Source: Nocardioides caldifontis (GTDB taxonomy: Bacteria; Actinomycetota; Actinomycetes; Propionibacteriales; Nocardioidaceae). From it: a DNA stretch of 64,000 bases. Where the stretch lies: the NCBI RefSeq assembly GCF_008087345.1, contig NZ_ML701735.1:124001-188000 (forward strand), written 5' to 3'. The position numbers and the translations under genes were made by a program. The notes beneath the pieces are model-generated. The model was not told where the DNA came from. It worked only from the letters and a program-made list of their open reading frames with translations, and did not search any database. Within the stretch, counting starts at the first letter, position 1; every line of letters starts with the position of its first letter. This document shows positions 51,384 to 61,298 of the stretch, piece after piece.

Positions 51384-53008
51384 CGGACCGCCGCCCGTCC
51401 GGTGCGTGCGTCCCGCGGCACCAGCGGCAGGGCGCTGCGGGTGATCCGGTCGCCGGCCCGCCGCGGCAGCGTGAGCCGGAACTGCGACCCGCCGCCGGGG
51501 GTCCCCCACGCCTGGAGCCACCCGCCGTGCAGCCGGGCGTCCTCGAGCGCGATCGAGAGGCCGAGGCCGGTGCCGCCGGACGTGCGGACCCGGGAGGGGT
51601 CGGCGCGCCAGAACCGGTTGAAGACCCGGACCTCCTCGCCCGGGCGGAGCCCGACGCCGTAGTCGCGGACCGCGAGGGCGCTGCCCTCCTGGTTGGCGGC
51701 GATCAGCACCAGCACGTCGGAGGAGTCGGCGTAGTCGATCGCGTTGACCACCAGGTTGCGCACGATCCGCTCGATCCGGCGGGCGTCCGCCTCGACGACG
51801 GCCGGCGGCGCGTCGGGCTCGCTGAGCCGCCGCACCACCACCTGGGTGCGCCGGGCGCCGGCGAGCGGCTCCACCGAGCGCACCACCCGCTGGGCGAGCT
51901 CCTCGAGGTCGACGTCCTCGAGGTGGAGCACCGCCGCGCCGGCGTCGAAGCGGCTGATCTCCAGCAGGTCGGTGAGCAACAGCTCGAACCGGTCGAGCTC
52001 GTTCTGCAGCAGCTCCGCCGCGCGTGCGGTCACGGGATCGAACCGCTCCCGCGCGTCGTGCAGGACGTCCCCGGCCATCCGCACGGTGGTCAGCGGGGTG
52101 CGCAGCTCGTGGGAGACGTCGGAGACGAAGCGGCGCTGGGCGGCGGACATGTCCTCGAGCCGGCGGATCTGGCGCTGCAGGTTGGTGGCCATCTTGTTGA
52201 AGGAGACCGCGAGCCGCGCGATGTCGTCCTCGCCGCGCACCTGCATCCGCTCCTCGAGCCGCCCGGACGCCAGCCGCTCCGCCACCCGCCGGGCCAGGCG
52301 CACCGGGCTGACGATCTGCCGGGTCGCCAGCCACGACAGGGCCGCGACCAGCACGAGCAGCAGCACCCCGGAGGTCAGCACGGCGCGCTGCACCAGGCCG
52401 AGGGTCCGCTCCTCGTCGTCCATCGGGAACAGGTGGTAGAGCGCGTAGGTGCCGCCGTCGGCGGGGAGCACCACCCGCGACCCGACGACCACGCCGGGCA
52501 CCGACTCCCGGCCGGTGTCCTCGTCGTAGCGGATCCGGGTGAAGGTCCACCAGCTGCCCGCGGCCGCGCCGTCGGCCGGCCCGGTCGGCTCCTCCTCGAC
52601 GACCGCCTGCAGCCCTGCGGGGACGCTCCGGACGTCGAGCCCGGGGGTGAGGAACTCCCCGCCCGAGGTGTCGCCCGCGCCGTCGATCGGGCCGACCAGC
52701 ACCACGTCGTACCCCCGGACCGCGCCGCGGGACACCACGTTCGCCACCAGCGAGGGCAGCTGCTCGCCGGCGTCGAAGTCCGTGGTCGCCGCGCTCAGGC
52801 TGCTCTGCACGTCGGCGCTGCTGCGGCCGGCCTCCGCGACCGCCGCGTCGACCCGGCTCTCCACCAGCCCGTCGGTGATCTGGCGGGTCAGCGTCCAGCC
52901 GACGAGGGTCACCACGAGTGCGGAGAGCACCACCGTGCCGATGACCACGCGGGCCTGGAGCGAGCGCCGCCACAGCCCGGTGGCGGCGCGGAAGGGGTCG
53001 ACCGCCAC
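51380..53008 (-). CDS. mtrB: Sensor histidine kinase MtrB
   Basis: A 542-residue membrane kinase of the essential MtrAB system controlling cell division and wall genes. TM1 about 20-42, a ~170-residue extracytoplasmic sensor domain, TM2 about 208-228, then HAMP (ATRQIVSPVRLARRVAERLASGRLEERM). The HisKA domain follows with FVSDVSHELRTPLTTVRM, and the ATPase with NLVVNAIDYA, VRDYGVGL and GGTGLGLSIA. GTG start at 53008, 10 bases after mtrA. Confidence 0.95.
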   Translation of the reverse strand: MAVDPFRAATGLWRRSLQARVVIGTVVLSALVVTLVGWTLTRQITDGLVESRVDAAVAEAGRSSADVQSSLSAATTDFDAGEQLPSLVANVVSRGAVRGYDVVLVGPIDGAGDTSGGEFLTPGLDVRSVPAGLQAVVEEEPTGPADGAAAGSWWTFTRIRYDEDTGRESVPGVVVGSRVVLPADGGTYALYHLFPMDDEERTLGLVQRAVLTSGVLLLVLVAALSWLATRQIVSPVRLARRVAERLASGRLEERMQVRGEDDIARLAVSFNKMATNLQRQIRRLEDMSAAQRRFVSDVSHELRTPLTTVRMAGDVLHDARERFDPVTARAAELLQNELDRFELLLTDLLEISRFDAGAAVLHLEDVDLEELAQRVVRSVEPLAGARRTQVVVRRLSEPDAPPAVVEADARRIERIVRNLVVNAIDYADSSDVLVLIAANQEGSALAVRDYGVGLRPGEEVRVFNRFWRADPSRVRTSGGTGLGLSIALEDARLHGGWLQAWGTPGGGSQFRLTLPRRAGDRITRSALPLVPRDARTGRAAVR

Positions 53009-53018
53009 GGCGTGCCGC

Positions 53019-53723
53019 CTAGCCGGCCTTGTAGCCCACGCCGCGGACGGTCACCACGATCTGGGGGTTCTCCGGGTCGTGCTCGATCTTCGACCGCAGC
53101 CGCTGCACGTGCACGTTGACCAGCCGGGTGTCGGCGGCGTGCCGGTAGCCCCAGACCTGCTCCAGCAGCACCTCGCGGGTGAAGACCTGCCACGGCTTGC
53201 GGGCCAGGCAGACCAACAGGTCGAACTCGAGGGGGGTCAGCGCGATCGGCGTGCCGCCGCGGGTGACCTGGTGGCCGGCGACGTCGATGTCGAGGTCGCC
53301 GATGTGCAGCAGCTCGGGGGCGACCTGCTCGTAGGTGCGCACCCGCGCCCGGATCCGGGCGACGAGCTCCTTGGGCTTGAACGGCTTCACGACGTAGTCG
53401 TCGGCGCCCGACTCGAGGCCGAGCACGACGTCGACGGTGTCGCTGCGCGCGGTCAGCATCACGATCGGCACGCCGGACTCGGCGCGGATCTCCTTGCAGA
53501 CGTCGATGCCGTCCTTGCCCGGCAGCATCAGGTCGAGCAGCACCACGTCGGGGCGGAACTCGTGGAAGGCCTGGAGCGCCAGGTCGCCGGAGGCGCAGAC
53601 CCGTGACTCGAACCCCTCGGTCCGCAGCACGATGGTCAGCATCTCCGCCAGGGCGGCGTCGTCGTCGACGACGAGGACGCGCCCCCGCCCCGCCGGGCTC
53701 ACCTGCTCACCATGGGCCACCAT
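53019..53723 (-). CDS. mtrA: Response regulator MtrA
   Basis: An OmpR/PhoB-type regulator. Receiver GRVLVVDDDAALAEML with phospho-Asp about 64 (VVLLDLMLPGKDG), Lys in VVKPFKPKEL, and the winged helix ALTPLEFDLLVCLARKPWQVFTREVLLEQVWGYRHAADTRLVNVHVQRLRSKI. From ATG 53723 it has 234 residues; starting at GTG 53702 would give 227, closer to mycobacterial MtrA. CATACT six bases before the ATG may be a -10 box of a leaderless mRNA. Thymidylate kinase (tmk), which precedes mtrA in mycobacteria, is absent. Confidence 0.95.
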   Translation of the reverse strand: MVAHGEQVSPAGRGRVLVVDDDAALAEMLTIVLRTEGFESRVCASGDLALQAFHEFRPDVVLLDLMLPGKDGIDVCKEIRAESGVPIVMLTARSDTVDVVLGLESGADDYVVKPFKPKELVARIRARVRTYEQVAPELLHIGDLDIDVAGHQVTRGGTPIALTPLEFDLLVCLARKPWQVFTREVLLEQVWGYRHAADTRLVNVHVQRLRSKIEHDPENPQIVVTVRGVGYKAG

Positions 53724-53772
53724 GCGCCCAGTATGGTCCAGCAGCCACAGCCCGACGGGGAGGTCGGGACGC

Positions 53773-55203
<1,431 letters not shown>

Positions 55204-55283
55204 GCGTTTCCTCACGTGAGCTGGATGTGTCAGCGGGCGCGTCTGCGCTCCTCCGGGGTCTCCCGCGCGTGACGGGGGCCAAT

Positions 55284-56237
55284 CTACCCGTGCGCGCCGT
55301 GACCCCCACGTCGCGGCACGAGGTGGAGCACGGTGACCACCACCGCGCCGACGAGGACCCCCACGACCGCGGACGCGGCGGTGTTGGTCAGCCACCCCAG
55401 CACGCCGCCGACGCCGGAGACTGCGTGGTGCACCTCCTCCTCGAGGTGGTGCACGAGCTCGTAGGGGGCGTGCCAGCCGAGGTCGTCGGTGCCGACGAGC
55501 AGGATGTGGCCGCCGACCCAGAGCATCGCGGCGACGCCGACCACGGAGAGCACCTTGAGCAGGATCGGCATCCCCTTGACCAGCCCGCGGCCCACCTTCT
55601 GCGCTGCGGCGGAGGAGCGCTCGGCGAGGTGCAGCCCGACGTCGTCCATCTTCACGATCAGCCCGACCGCGCCGTACACGAGGATCGTGATTCCGATCGC
55701 GACCGCGACGAGGATCAGGGCCCGCGAGACGAACGGCTCGCTGCTGACCTCGTTGAGCGCGATCACCATGATCTCGGCCGACAGGATGAAGTCGGTGCGG
55801 ACCGCACCGGACACCACGGTGTCCTCCGACGGCGGCTCGGCCTCGGTCGCCGGGGCGTGCGGGTTCTCCTCGCCCTTGTGCCGGTGCAGCGCCTCCCACA
55901 GCTTCTCGGCGCCCTCGAAGCAGAGGTACGTCGCGCCCAGCATCAGCAACGGGGTGATCAGCCAGTCGGCGAACTGGCTGAGGAGCAGGATCGCGGGGAG
56001 GATGAGGAACAGCTTGTTGCGCAGCGAGCCGAGGGCGATCCTCTTGATGATCGGCAGCTCGCGCTCGGCGGTCACGCCGTGGACGTACTGCGGGGTGACC
56101 GCGGTGTCGTCGACCACGACGCCGGCGGACTTGAGGCTCGCGCGCCCCGCGGCCGCGCCGATGTCGTCGACGGAGGCGGCCGCCAGCTTCGCGAGGGCGG
56201 CGACGTCGTCGAGGAGCCCGAACAGCCCGGCGCTCAT
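55284..56237 (-). CDS. DUF808 (YedI-type) membrane protein
   Basis: A 317-residue inner-membrane protein of the DUF808 family. The family N-terminus [25 protein letters not shown] is followed by [29 protein letters not shown] and about six helices, including [37 protein letters not shown]. Function unknown. ATG 56237 overlaps the SIS-protein stop (ATGA). It occupies the place of manA in the corresponding mycobacterial segment. Confidence 0.85.
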   Translation of the reverse strand: MSAGLFGLLDDVAALAKLAAASVDDIGAAAGRASLKSAGVVVDDTAVTPQYVHGVTAERELPIIKRIALGSLRNKLFLILPAILLLSQFADWLITPLLMLGATYLCFEGAEKLWEALHRHKGEENPHAPATEAEPPSEDTVVSGAVRTDFILSAEIMVIALNEVSSEPFVSRALILVAVAIGITILVYGAVGLIVKMDDVGLHLAERSSAAAQKVGRGLVKGMPILLKVLSVVGVAAMLWVGGHILLVGTDDLGWHAPYELVHHLEEEVHHAVSGVGGVLGWLTNTAASAVVGVLVGAVVVTVLHLVPRRGGHGAHG

Positions 56238-57280
56238 GCGACCACCGCCCGCTGCAGGCCGAGCCCGAGGTACGTCGCCGCGTAGCGACCGTGGTTGAGC
56301 AGCGCGGCGTAGCAGGCGATCTCCGACGGCGCGGTGCACGAGATCGTCTCGACCCTCACCTGCCGCTCGTCGGCGGTGGCGCGGAGCCGGCCACGCTGCT
56401 CGCGGACCGTGGGGTCGTCGCTGCCGTCGTCGAGGACCACCAGCGCGGGGCGGAGCTCGGTCGGCTCGCCGTCGGCGTCGGCGAAGGGGTCGTCGAAGAC
56501 GTCACGCAGCGTCGCGGAAGCGATCACCGGGAGGAGGTGCTCGGCGTCGCCGGCCAAGGAGGTGCGGCCGCTGGCCCGGCGTACGGACTCGGCGATGCGA
56601 CGCGCCGCACGCGCCGCCAGCACCGAGCCGCCCCAGAAGAGCGGGGTGGCGTCGGCGAGCGCGATCGCGAGCATCTTCGCGGGGTTCACCGCGAGGTCGC
56701 GGTGCGGCGAGCAGGAGACCGCGACGTCGTCGAGCGCCTTGGCGACCTCGTCGGCGTCGGTGGCGGGACCGAGGTCGACCCGGGAGAGGTACTGCAGCAC
56801 GACCACCGCGACCGCGAGCTGGTCGCGGGAGCTGGTCGGCAGGACGGTCGCGTGCCGCCCCACGGCGTGCTCGGCGACCAGCGAGCCGGCCGGACAGGCC
56901 GCGACGACCTGGCACCCCCGGCGGACCGCCTCGGCGACCGCGCTCGCGCTGCCCCGGTCGGAGCCCTCCGGCGACAGCACCACGACGAGGTCGAGGCTGC
57001 CGGCCCAGCCGGGGAGCCCGGCGTGCGGCCAGGCGACGAACGGCACCGGGCACGACGGCTCGAGGACCGCCCGCAGCAGCCGGGAGTCGGGGCCGGCGGC
57101 GACCACGGCGCGCGGCCGGTCGTCCTGCGCGGTCCGGACGGCCACGTCGATGGCGTCGGCGACCTCGGCCGCCTCGCGACGCACCCGCGCGCCCGCCTCG
57201 GCGAGCGGGCGGAGGGCCAGGTCACCACGGAGCAGCGCGTCCTGGTCGTCCAGGAGCGACTCGTCGAACCAGTCGGCCAT
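56234..57280 (-). CDS. SIS-domain protein of the PGI/PMI (Rv3256c/TobH) family
   Basis: A 348-residue protein related to bifunctional phosphoglucose/phosphomannose isomerases. Sugar-isomerase-like blocks are visible: [38 protein letters not shown], and the C-terminal half [25 protein letters not shown] with [13 protein letters not shown] near the end. Catalytic residues are not clear enough to assert activity. It sits between a Trm112-like protein and DUF808, next to manB, so a role in mannose phosphate metabolism is likely but inferred. Confidence 0.75.
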   Translation of the reverse strand: MADWFDESLLDDQDALLRGDLALRPLAEAGARVRREAAEVADAIDVAVRTAQDDRPRAVVAAGPDSRLLRAVLEPSCPVPFVAWPHAGLPGWAGSLDLVVVLSPEGSDRGSASAVAEAVRRGCQVVAACPAGSLVAEHAVGRHATVLPTSSRDQLAVAVVVLQYLSRVDLGPATDADEVAKALDDVAVSCSPHRDLAVNPAKMLAIALADATPLFWGGSVLAARAARRIAESVRRASGRTSLAGDAEHLLPVIASATLRDVFDDPFADADGEPTELRPALVVLDDGSDDPTVREQRGRLRATADERQVRVETISCTAPSEIACYAALLNHGRYAATYLGLGLQRAVVA

Positions 57281-57284
57281 CAGG

Positions 57285-57476
57285 TCAGCCCCGGTTGCCG
57301 CTGGGACCGCCGACCGCCTCGTCGACGAGCAGCACCGGCACCCCGTTGCGCACCGGGTAGCGCCGCTCGCAGGCGGTGCACACCAGCTCGCCGGTCGTAC
57401 CCTCCCCCGGGTCGGCGAAGGTGCCCTTGCAGGCCGGGCAGCGCAGCAGCTCGAGGAGCCGCTCGTCGATGGTCAT
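57285..57476 (-). CDS. Trm112-family small zinc protein
   Basis: A 63-residue protein: MTIDERLLELLRCPACKGTF ... LVCTACERRYPVRNGVPVLL. Two CxxC pairs form a zinc knuckle, and the sequence ends in a variable tail. Trm112-like proteins act as partners or activators of methyltransferases in other organisms; here the partner is unknown. ATG 57476 overlaps the manB stop (ATGA), and 4 bases separate it from the SIS gene. Confidence 0.88.
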   Translation of the reverse strand: MTIDERLLELLRCPACKGTFADPGEGTTGELVCTACERRYPVRNGVPVLLVDEAVGGPSGNRG

Positions 57477-58840
57477 GCGTCGCTCCTGATGATCTCCAGC
57501 ACCCTGTCCCGCAGGGCGCCCATGCTCCGGTCGTCGGCCGCCTCCGCGTTGAGCCGCAGCAGCGGCTCGGTGTTCGACGCGCGGACGTTGAACCACCAGT
57601 CGTCGTGGACCACGCTCAGCCCGTCGAGGTGGTCCACGGTCACTCCTGGCTGGCCGCCGAACTGCTCCTCGAGCCGGCGCAGCACCGCGGCCTGGTCGGC
57701 GACGGTGGAGTTGATCTCGCCGCTCGCCGAGAAGCGGGAGTACTCCTCCAGCAACCCGCTGAGCGGCCGCTCCTGCTCGGCGAGCGCCGCCAGGGTGTGC
57801 AGCGCGGCGAGCATCCCGGAGTCGGCGCGCCAGAAGTCGCGGAAGTAGAAGTGGCCGGAGTGCTCGCCGCCGAACACCGCGTCGGTCTCCGCCATCGTCG
57901 CCTTGATGTAGGAGTGTCCGACCCGGGTCCGGACCGGCCGGCCCCCGCGCTCGACGACGATCTCGGGCACCGCCCGGCTGGTGATCAGGTTGTGGATCAC
58001 CGTCGCCCCGGGCTCCTTCGCGAGCTCGCGGGAGGCGATGAGCGCGGTCAGCACGCTGGGGCTCACCAGCTCGCCGCGCTCGTCGACCAGGAAGCAGCGG
58101 TCGGCGTCGCCGTCGAAGGCGAGCCCCACGTCGGCGCCGTGCTCGCGGACCGCCGCCTGCAGGTCGCGGAGGTTCTCGGGCTCGATGGGGTTGGCCTCGT
58201 GGTTCGGGAAGGTGCCGTCGAGCTCGTAGTAGAGCGCGACCACGTCGAGGTCGAGCGGGCCGAGCACGGCGGGGGCGGTGTGCCCGGCCATCCCGTTGCC
58301 GGCGTCGACGACCACCTTCAGGCGCCGGCCGCGGACCGGCGCCAGGTCGCGGAGGTAGGCCGCGTAGTCCTCCAGCACGTCCTGGGACGAGACCGTCCCG
58401 GGGCGCTCGGCGGTCCGCAGCTCGCCCTTCGCGACCAGCGCCTTGACGTCCTGCAGCCCGGTGTCGGTGCCGACCGGGGCGGCATGGGCGCGGCAGAGCT
58501 TGATGCCGTTGTACTGAGCCGGGTTGTGGCTCGCGGTGAACATCGCGCCGGGGACGCCGAGGTGGCCGGAGGCGAAGTAGAGCTGGTCGGTGGAGGCGAG
58601 CCCGATCATGGTGACGTCGGCCCCCGCCTGCGCGGCGCCCTCGGCGAAGGCGGCCGCCATCGACGGGCTGGAGGGGCGCATGTCGTGGCCGACGACCACG
58701 CGCTCCGCGCCGAGCACCTGGACGAACGCGTTGCCGACGGCACGGGCGAGCTCGTCGTCGAGCTGGTCGGGCACGGTCCCACGGACGTCGTAGGCCTTGA
58801 AGATCGTGTCGAGGTTGTCGGACCCCGTGGTCGCCGGCAT
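57473..58840 (-). CDS. manB: Phosphomannomutase/phosphoglucomutase
   Basis: Converts mannose-6-phosphate to mannose-1-phosphate for GDP-mannose and hence mannosylated lipids and glycans. 455 residues with the full alpha-D-phosphohexomutase motif set: phosphoserine loop MFTASHNPAQYNG, metal loop AFDGDADRCF, sugar loop GGEHSGHFYF and phosphate loop RASNTEPLLRLN. ATG at 58840. It works with ManC, partly present at the right edge of the window. Confidence 0.95.
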   Translation of the reverse strand: MPATTGSDNLDTIFKAYDVRGTVPDQLDDELARAVGNAFVQVLGAERVVVGHDMRPSSPSMAAAFAEGAAQAGADVTMIGLASTDQLYFASGHLGVPGAMFTASHNPAQYNGIKLCRAHAAPVGTDTGLQDVKALVAKGELRTAERPGTVSSQDVLEDYAAYLRDLAPVRGRRLKVVVDAGNGMAGHTAPAVLGPLDLDVVALYYELDGTFPNHEANPIEPENLRDLQAAVREHGADVGLAFDGDADRCFLVDERGELVSPSVLTALIASRELAKEPGATVIHNLITSRAVPEIVVERGGRPVRTRVGHSYIKATMAETDAVFGGEHSGHFYFRDFWRADSGMLAALHTLAALAEQERPLSGLLEEYSRFSASGEINSTVADQAAVLRRLEEQFGGQPGVTVDHLDGLSVVHDDWWFNVRASNTEPLLRLNAEAADDRSMGALRDRVLEIIRSDA

Positions 58841-58850
58841 GGGCGGAAAT

Positions 58851-59189
58851 CTACTCCGTGCCGCGAAGCACCCTCAGGTGGCCGCGACGCCCGGTCTCGC
58901 GGGGCTGCACCGGCTCCTGCCGGGCCGCTTCCCGGACGGCGTCGGCGAGCGCGAGCAGGTCGTCGCTGCTCGGTCCGAGCGAGTCGGGGTCCGGCGCGAG
59001 CCGGAGGACCTCCCAGCCGCGGGGGGCCGAGAGCCGCTCCGAGTGCTCGTCGCACAGGTCGTAGGCATGGGGCTCGGCGTAGGTCGCGAGCGGACCGAGG
59101 ACGGCGGTCTGGTCGCCGTACACGTAGGTCAACGTGGCGACCGCGGGCCGCCGGCAGGCGGTGCGGGAGCAGCGGCGGACGGGACTCAC
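58851..59189 (-). CDS. DUF3499 family protein (Rv3258c-like)
   Basis: A 112-residue actinobacterial protein with a probable zinc site: RRCSRTACRRPAVATLTYVYGDQTAVLGPLATYAEPHAYDLCDEHSERLS, giving Cys, Cys, then CxxH. Function unknown. GTG 59189 is preceded by TACGGT six bases upstream and no Shine-Dalgarno, so leaderless translation is likely. It is 10 bases from manB and probably starts the DUF3499-manB-Trm112-SIS-DUF808 unit. Confidence 0.85.
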   Translation of the reverse strand: MSPVRRCSRTACRRPAVATLTYVYGDQTAVLGPLATYAEPHAYDLCDEHSERLSAPRGWEVLRLAPDPDSLGPSSDDLLALADAVREAARQEPVQPRETGRRGHLRVLRGTE

Positions 59190-59195
59190 GGGGTG

Positions 59196-59231
59196 ACCGT
59201 ACCGCTCGACAGGGGGCGTCGCGGCTAGGCT
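59196..59231. promoter_or_regulatory. Divergent leaderless promoters (DUF3499 / Rv3259-like)
   Basis: Minus strand: TACGGT (59201-59196), 6 bases, GTG at 59189. Plus strand: TAGGCT (59226-59231), 6 bases, ATG at 59238. The two starts are only 48 bases apart, so the two promoters must overlap or share upstream DNA. No clear -35 hexamers. Confidence 0.45.
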
Positions 59232-59237
59232 CGCCAC

Positions 59238-59684
59238 ATGGTCGACAGTCCGCCCCGCTCCGGCCGGCGCCGCGACCGGCGAGGACGTGGCGCACGCGGC
59301 GGAGCAGTGCTCCCCGGGCCGCTGACGCCGCGCGGGGTGCCACGCAGCCGGACGCCGCGGGAGCGGTTCGACGGGTTCGTGCTGGAGGCGGTCACCGCCC
59401 TCGAGGAGCGGTGGTCCGAGGAGCTCGGGGCGGTCGAGTTCGCGGTGGAGGAGACGCCGGTGCTGCCCGACGACTGGGCGGCCTCCACGGTCCCGCTCGC
59501 CTCGCTCGTCGAGGGGTCGCGAGGGGCCGCGCGGCGGTTGGTGCTCTACCGGCGGCCGATCGAGCTGCGCGCCGACGGACCGGCCGAGCTCGGCGCGCTC
59601 GTCTACACGGTGCTCGTCGAGCAGGTGGCCGAGCTGCTGGGGCGCACCCCGGAGGAGATCGACCCCCGCTACGAGCCCGAGTGA
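59238..59684 (+). CDS. Metallopeptidase-fold family protein (Rv3259-like) lacking HExxH
   Basis: A 148-residue protein with an Arg/Gly-rich N-terminus (about 1-40), then the compact family domain: RFDGFVLEAVTALEERWSEELGAVEFAVEETPVLP ... LVLYRRPIELRADGPAELGALVYTVLVEQVAELLGRTPEEIDPRYEPE. In the related zincin family the penultimate helix carries HExxH; here the segment is VEQVAELLG, so a zinc peptidase activity is not supported. Divergent from DUF3499, converging with whiB. Confidence 0.75.
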   Translation: MVDSPPRSGRRRDRRGRGARGGAVLPGPLTPRGVPRSRTPRERFDGFVLEAVTALEERWSEELGAVEFAVEETPVLPDDWAASTVPLASLVEGSRGAARRLVLYRRPIELRADGPAELGALVYTVLVEQVAELLGRTPEEIDPRYEPE

Positions 59685-59688
59685 CCGG

Positions 59689-59943
59689 CTAGACGGCCCG
59701 CTTCTTCAGCTTGCGCCGCTCGCGCTCGGACATGCCGCCCCAGATCCCGAAGCGCTCGTCGTTCTGCAAGGCGTACTCGAGGCACTCGTCGCGCACCTCG
59801 CACGTCAGGCAGACCCGCTTCGCCTCCCGGGTGGAACCACCCTTCTCGGGGAAGAACGCCTCGGGGTCGGTCTGCGCACAGAGCGCACGCTCCTGCCACC
59901 CGAGCTCTTCGACTTCTCCGTCCAGCACGAACAGTTCACGCAT
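59689..59943 (-). CDS. whiB2: WhiB-family iron-sulfur transcription factor (WhiB2/WhmD type)
   Basis: An 84-residue Wbl protein with the four cluster-binding Cys at about 22, 45, 48 and 54 (CxxC within VCLTCEVRDEC), the turn GIWGG and the basic C-terminal DNA-binding tail RRKLKKRAV. Wbl proteins bind the principal sigma factor region 4. Position between the Rv3259-like gene and fbiA equals Rv3260c (whiB2), a cell-division regulator homologous to Streptomyces WhiB. ATG 59943 has GAGGA 5 bases upstream. The 332-base upstream region is shared with fbiA. Confidence 0.9.
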   Translation of the reverse strand: MRELFVLDGEVEELGWQERALCAQTDPEAFFPEKGGSTREAKRVCLTCEVRDECLEYALQNDERFGIWGGMSERERRKLKKRAV

Positions 59944-60275
59944 GGTCCTCGCCCTTTCGACCCGTGAGACCCTGACGGATCCCCATCAACTGCGGTGGTG
60001 CATCCTCGGTGGAACCCGCGGTGCGGGCTGACGGTCCGTCGCAAGGAGCTCGGGGAAGCGAGAGGGCCGACGCTGCAAACCTTGACACCGGGGAGTACTG
60101 CGATGACTTGCGCCCTTCGTCCTTCTCGCACCTTTCCCGAGTTGTGTGCGGTCCGAGACGAATGACACTGCTGGAATTACATGCCTGTCGCAGCCGGGAA
60201 GTCAAGCCCTGGTCTGCTATATCCACGCCCGATCCCCGCCCGATCCCCCGCCCGAGTCCCCTTGGAGAGGCTGCT
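59944..60275. other. Divergent regulatory region whiB2 / fbiA
   Basis: A 332-base gap between divergent genes, less GC-rich than the rest. A plus-strand TATATC at 60218-60223, 53 bases before the fbiA ATG, is the best -10-like box, without a good -35. A long whiB leader is usual for this family. A 20-codon frame at 60103-60165 was judged too weak to list. No structured RNA was recognised. Confidence 0.45.
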
Positions 60276-61298
60276 ATGACCATCCCGGCTCCCCACGGCC
60301 CCGCCGCCGACGGCGTGCGCAGGATCACGGTGCTCTCCGGCGGCTACGGCGGCGCGAAGTTCGTCCAGGGGCTGCTGGCCCTGGTCCGCGAGCGCCCCGA
60401 GCCGGTCGAGGTGACGGTGGTGGCGAACACCGCCGACGACCTCTGGCTGCACGGGTTGAAGGTCTGTCCGGACCTCGACACGGTGATGTACACCCTCGGC
60501 GGCGGCCTCGACACCGACCGCGGCTGGGGGCGGCGCGAGGAGACCTGGAGCGTCAAGCAGGAGCTCGAGGCGTACGGCGTGGAGCCCACCTGGTTCGGGC
60601 TGGGAGACCGTGACGTGGCCACCCACCTGGTCCGCACCGAGATGCTCGAGGCGGGCTACCCGCTCTCCGCGGTCACCGAGGCGCTCTGCCGGCGGTGGCA
60701 GCCCGGCGTGCGGCTGCTGCCGATGACCGACGACCGGGTCGAGACCCACATCGTCGTCGACGACCCCGACCAGCCCTCGGGGCAGCGTGCGGTCCACTTC
60801 CAGGAGTACTGGGTGCGGCTGCGGGCCGAGGTCCCCGCCCGTGCGGTGGTGGTGGTCGGGCTCGACAAGGCGACGCCCGGCCCGGGTGTGGTGGACGCGC
60901 TGCTCGACGCCGACGTCGTCCTGGTGCCCCCGTCCAACCCGGTCGTCTCGGTCGGCACCGTCCTCGGGGTGCCCGGCGTGAGGGACGCGCTGCGCGAGAC
61001 CGGCGCGCCCGTGGTGGGGCTCTCCCCGATCATCGGCGGCCACCACCTGCGCGGGATGGCCGAGCAGCTCCTCACCGCGCTCGACGTGGAGGTGTCGGCG
61101 GCCGGCGTCGCCGAGCACTACGGCGCGCGGACCGCCGGCGGGGTCCTCGACGGCTGGCTGGTCGACAGCACCGACGCGGACGCGGTCGACCGGCTGCGGG
61201 GCGCCGGCATCCGGTGTGAGGCGGTCCCGCTGCTGATGACCGACGTGCGGGCCACTGCCGCGATGGCGGAGGCGGCGCTCGGGCTGGCGGCCCGGTGA
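60276..61298 (+). CDS. fbiA: F420 biosynthesis: 2-phospho-L-lactate/phosphoenolpyruvyl transferase (FbiA/CofD)
   Basis: Joins the activated 3-carbon unit (PEP-derived in actinobacteria) to the deazaflavin Fo, giving (dehydro)F420-0. 340 residues. N-terminal ITVLSGGYGGAKFVQGLL binds Fo/GDP, then VVANTADDLWLHGLKVCPDLDTVMYTLGG, and SNPVVSVGTVLGVPG near the C-terminal half. ATG 60276 follows GGAGAGG by 6 bases. It is translationally coupled to fbiB (GTGA). Confidence 0.95.
   Translation: MTIPAPHGPAADGVRRITVLSGGYGGAKFVQGLLALVRERPEPVEVTVVANTADDLWLHGLKVCPDLDTVMYTLGGGLDTDRGWGRREETWSVKQELEAYGVEPTWFGLGDRDVATHLVRTEMLEAGYPLSAVTEALCRRWQPGVRLLPMTDDRVETHIVVDDPDQPSGQRAVHFQEYWVRLRAEVPARAVVVVGLDKATPGPGVVDALLDADVVLVPPSNPVVSVGTVLGVPGVRDALRETGAPVVGLSPIIGGHHLRGMAEQLLTALDVEVSAAGVAEHYGARTAGGVLDGWLVDSTDADAVDRLRGAGIRCEAVPLLMTDVRATAAMAEAALGLAAR

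Noticed and set aside
55204-55290. SAH riboswitch upstream of ahcY
   Set aside because: The leader contains GGAGGAGCGC and later AGCTCACG, which recall the conserved ends of SAH riboswitches, but the distance between them is too short and the internal AGGCTCGG block is missing. A covariance-model search would be needed.
60103-60165. 20-codon ORF with GGGGAG upstream, between whiB2 and fbiA
   Set aside because: Low coding bias, two Cys but no recognised motif, and the best fbiA -10 box lies downstream of it, so it would not be in that leader. Kept only as a note.
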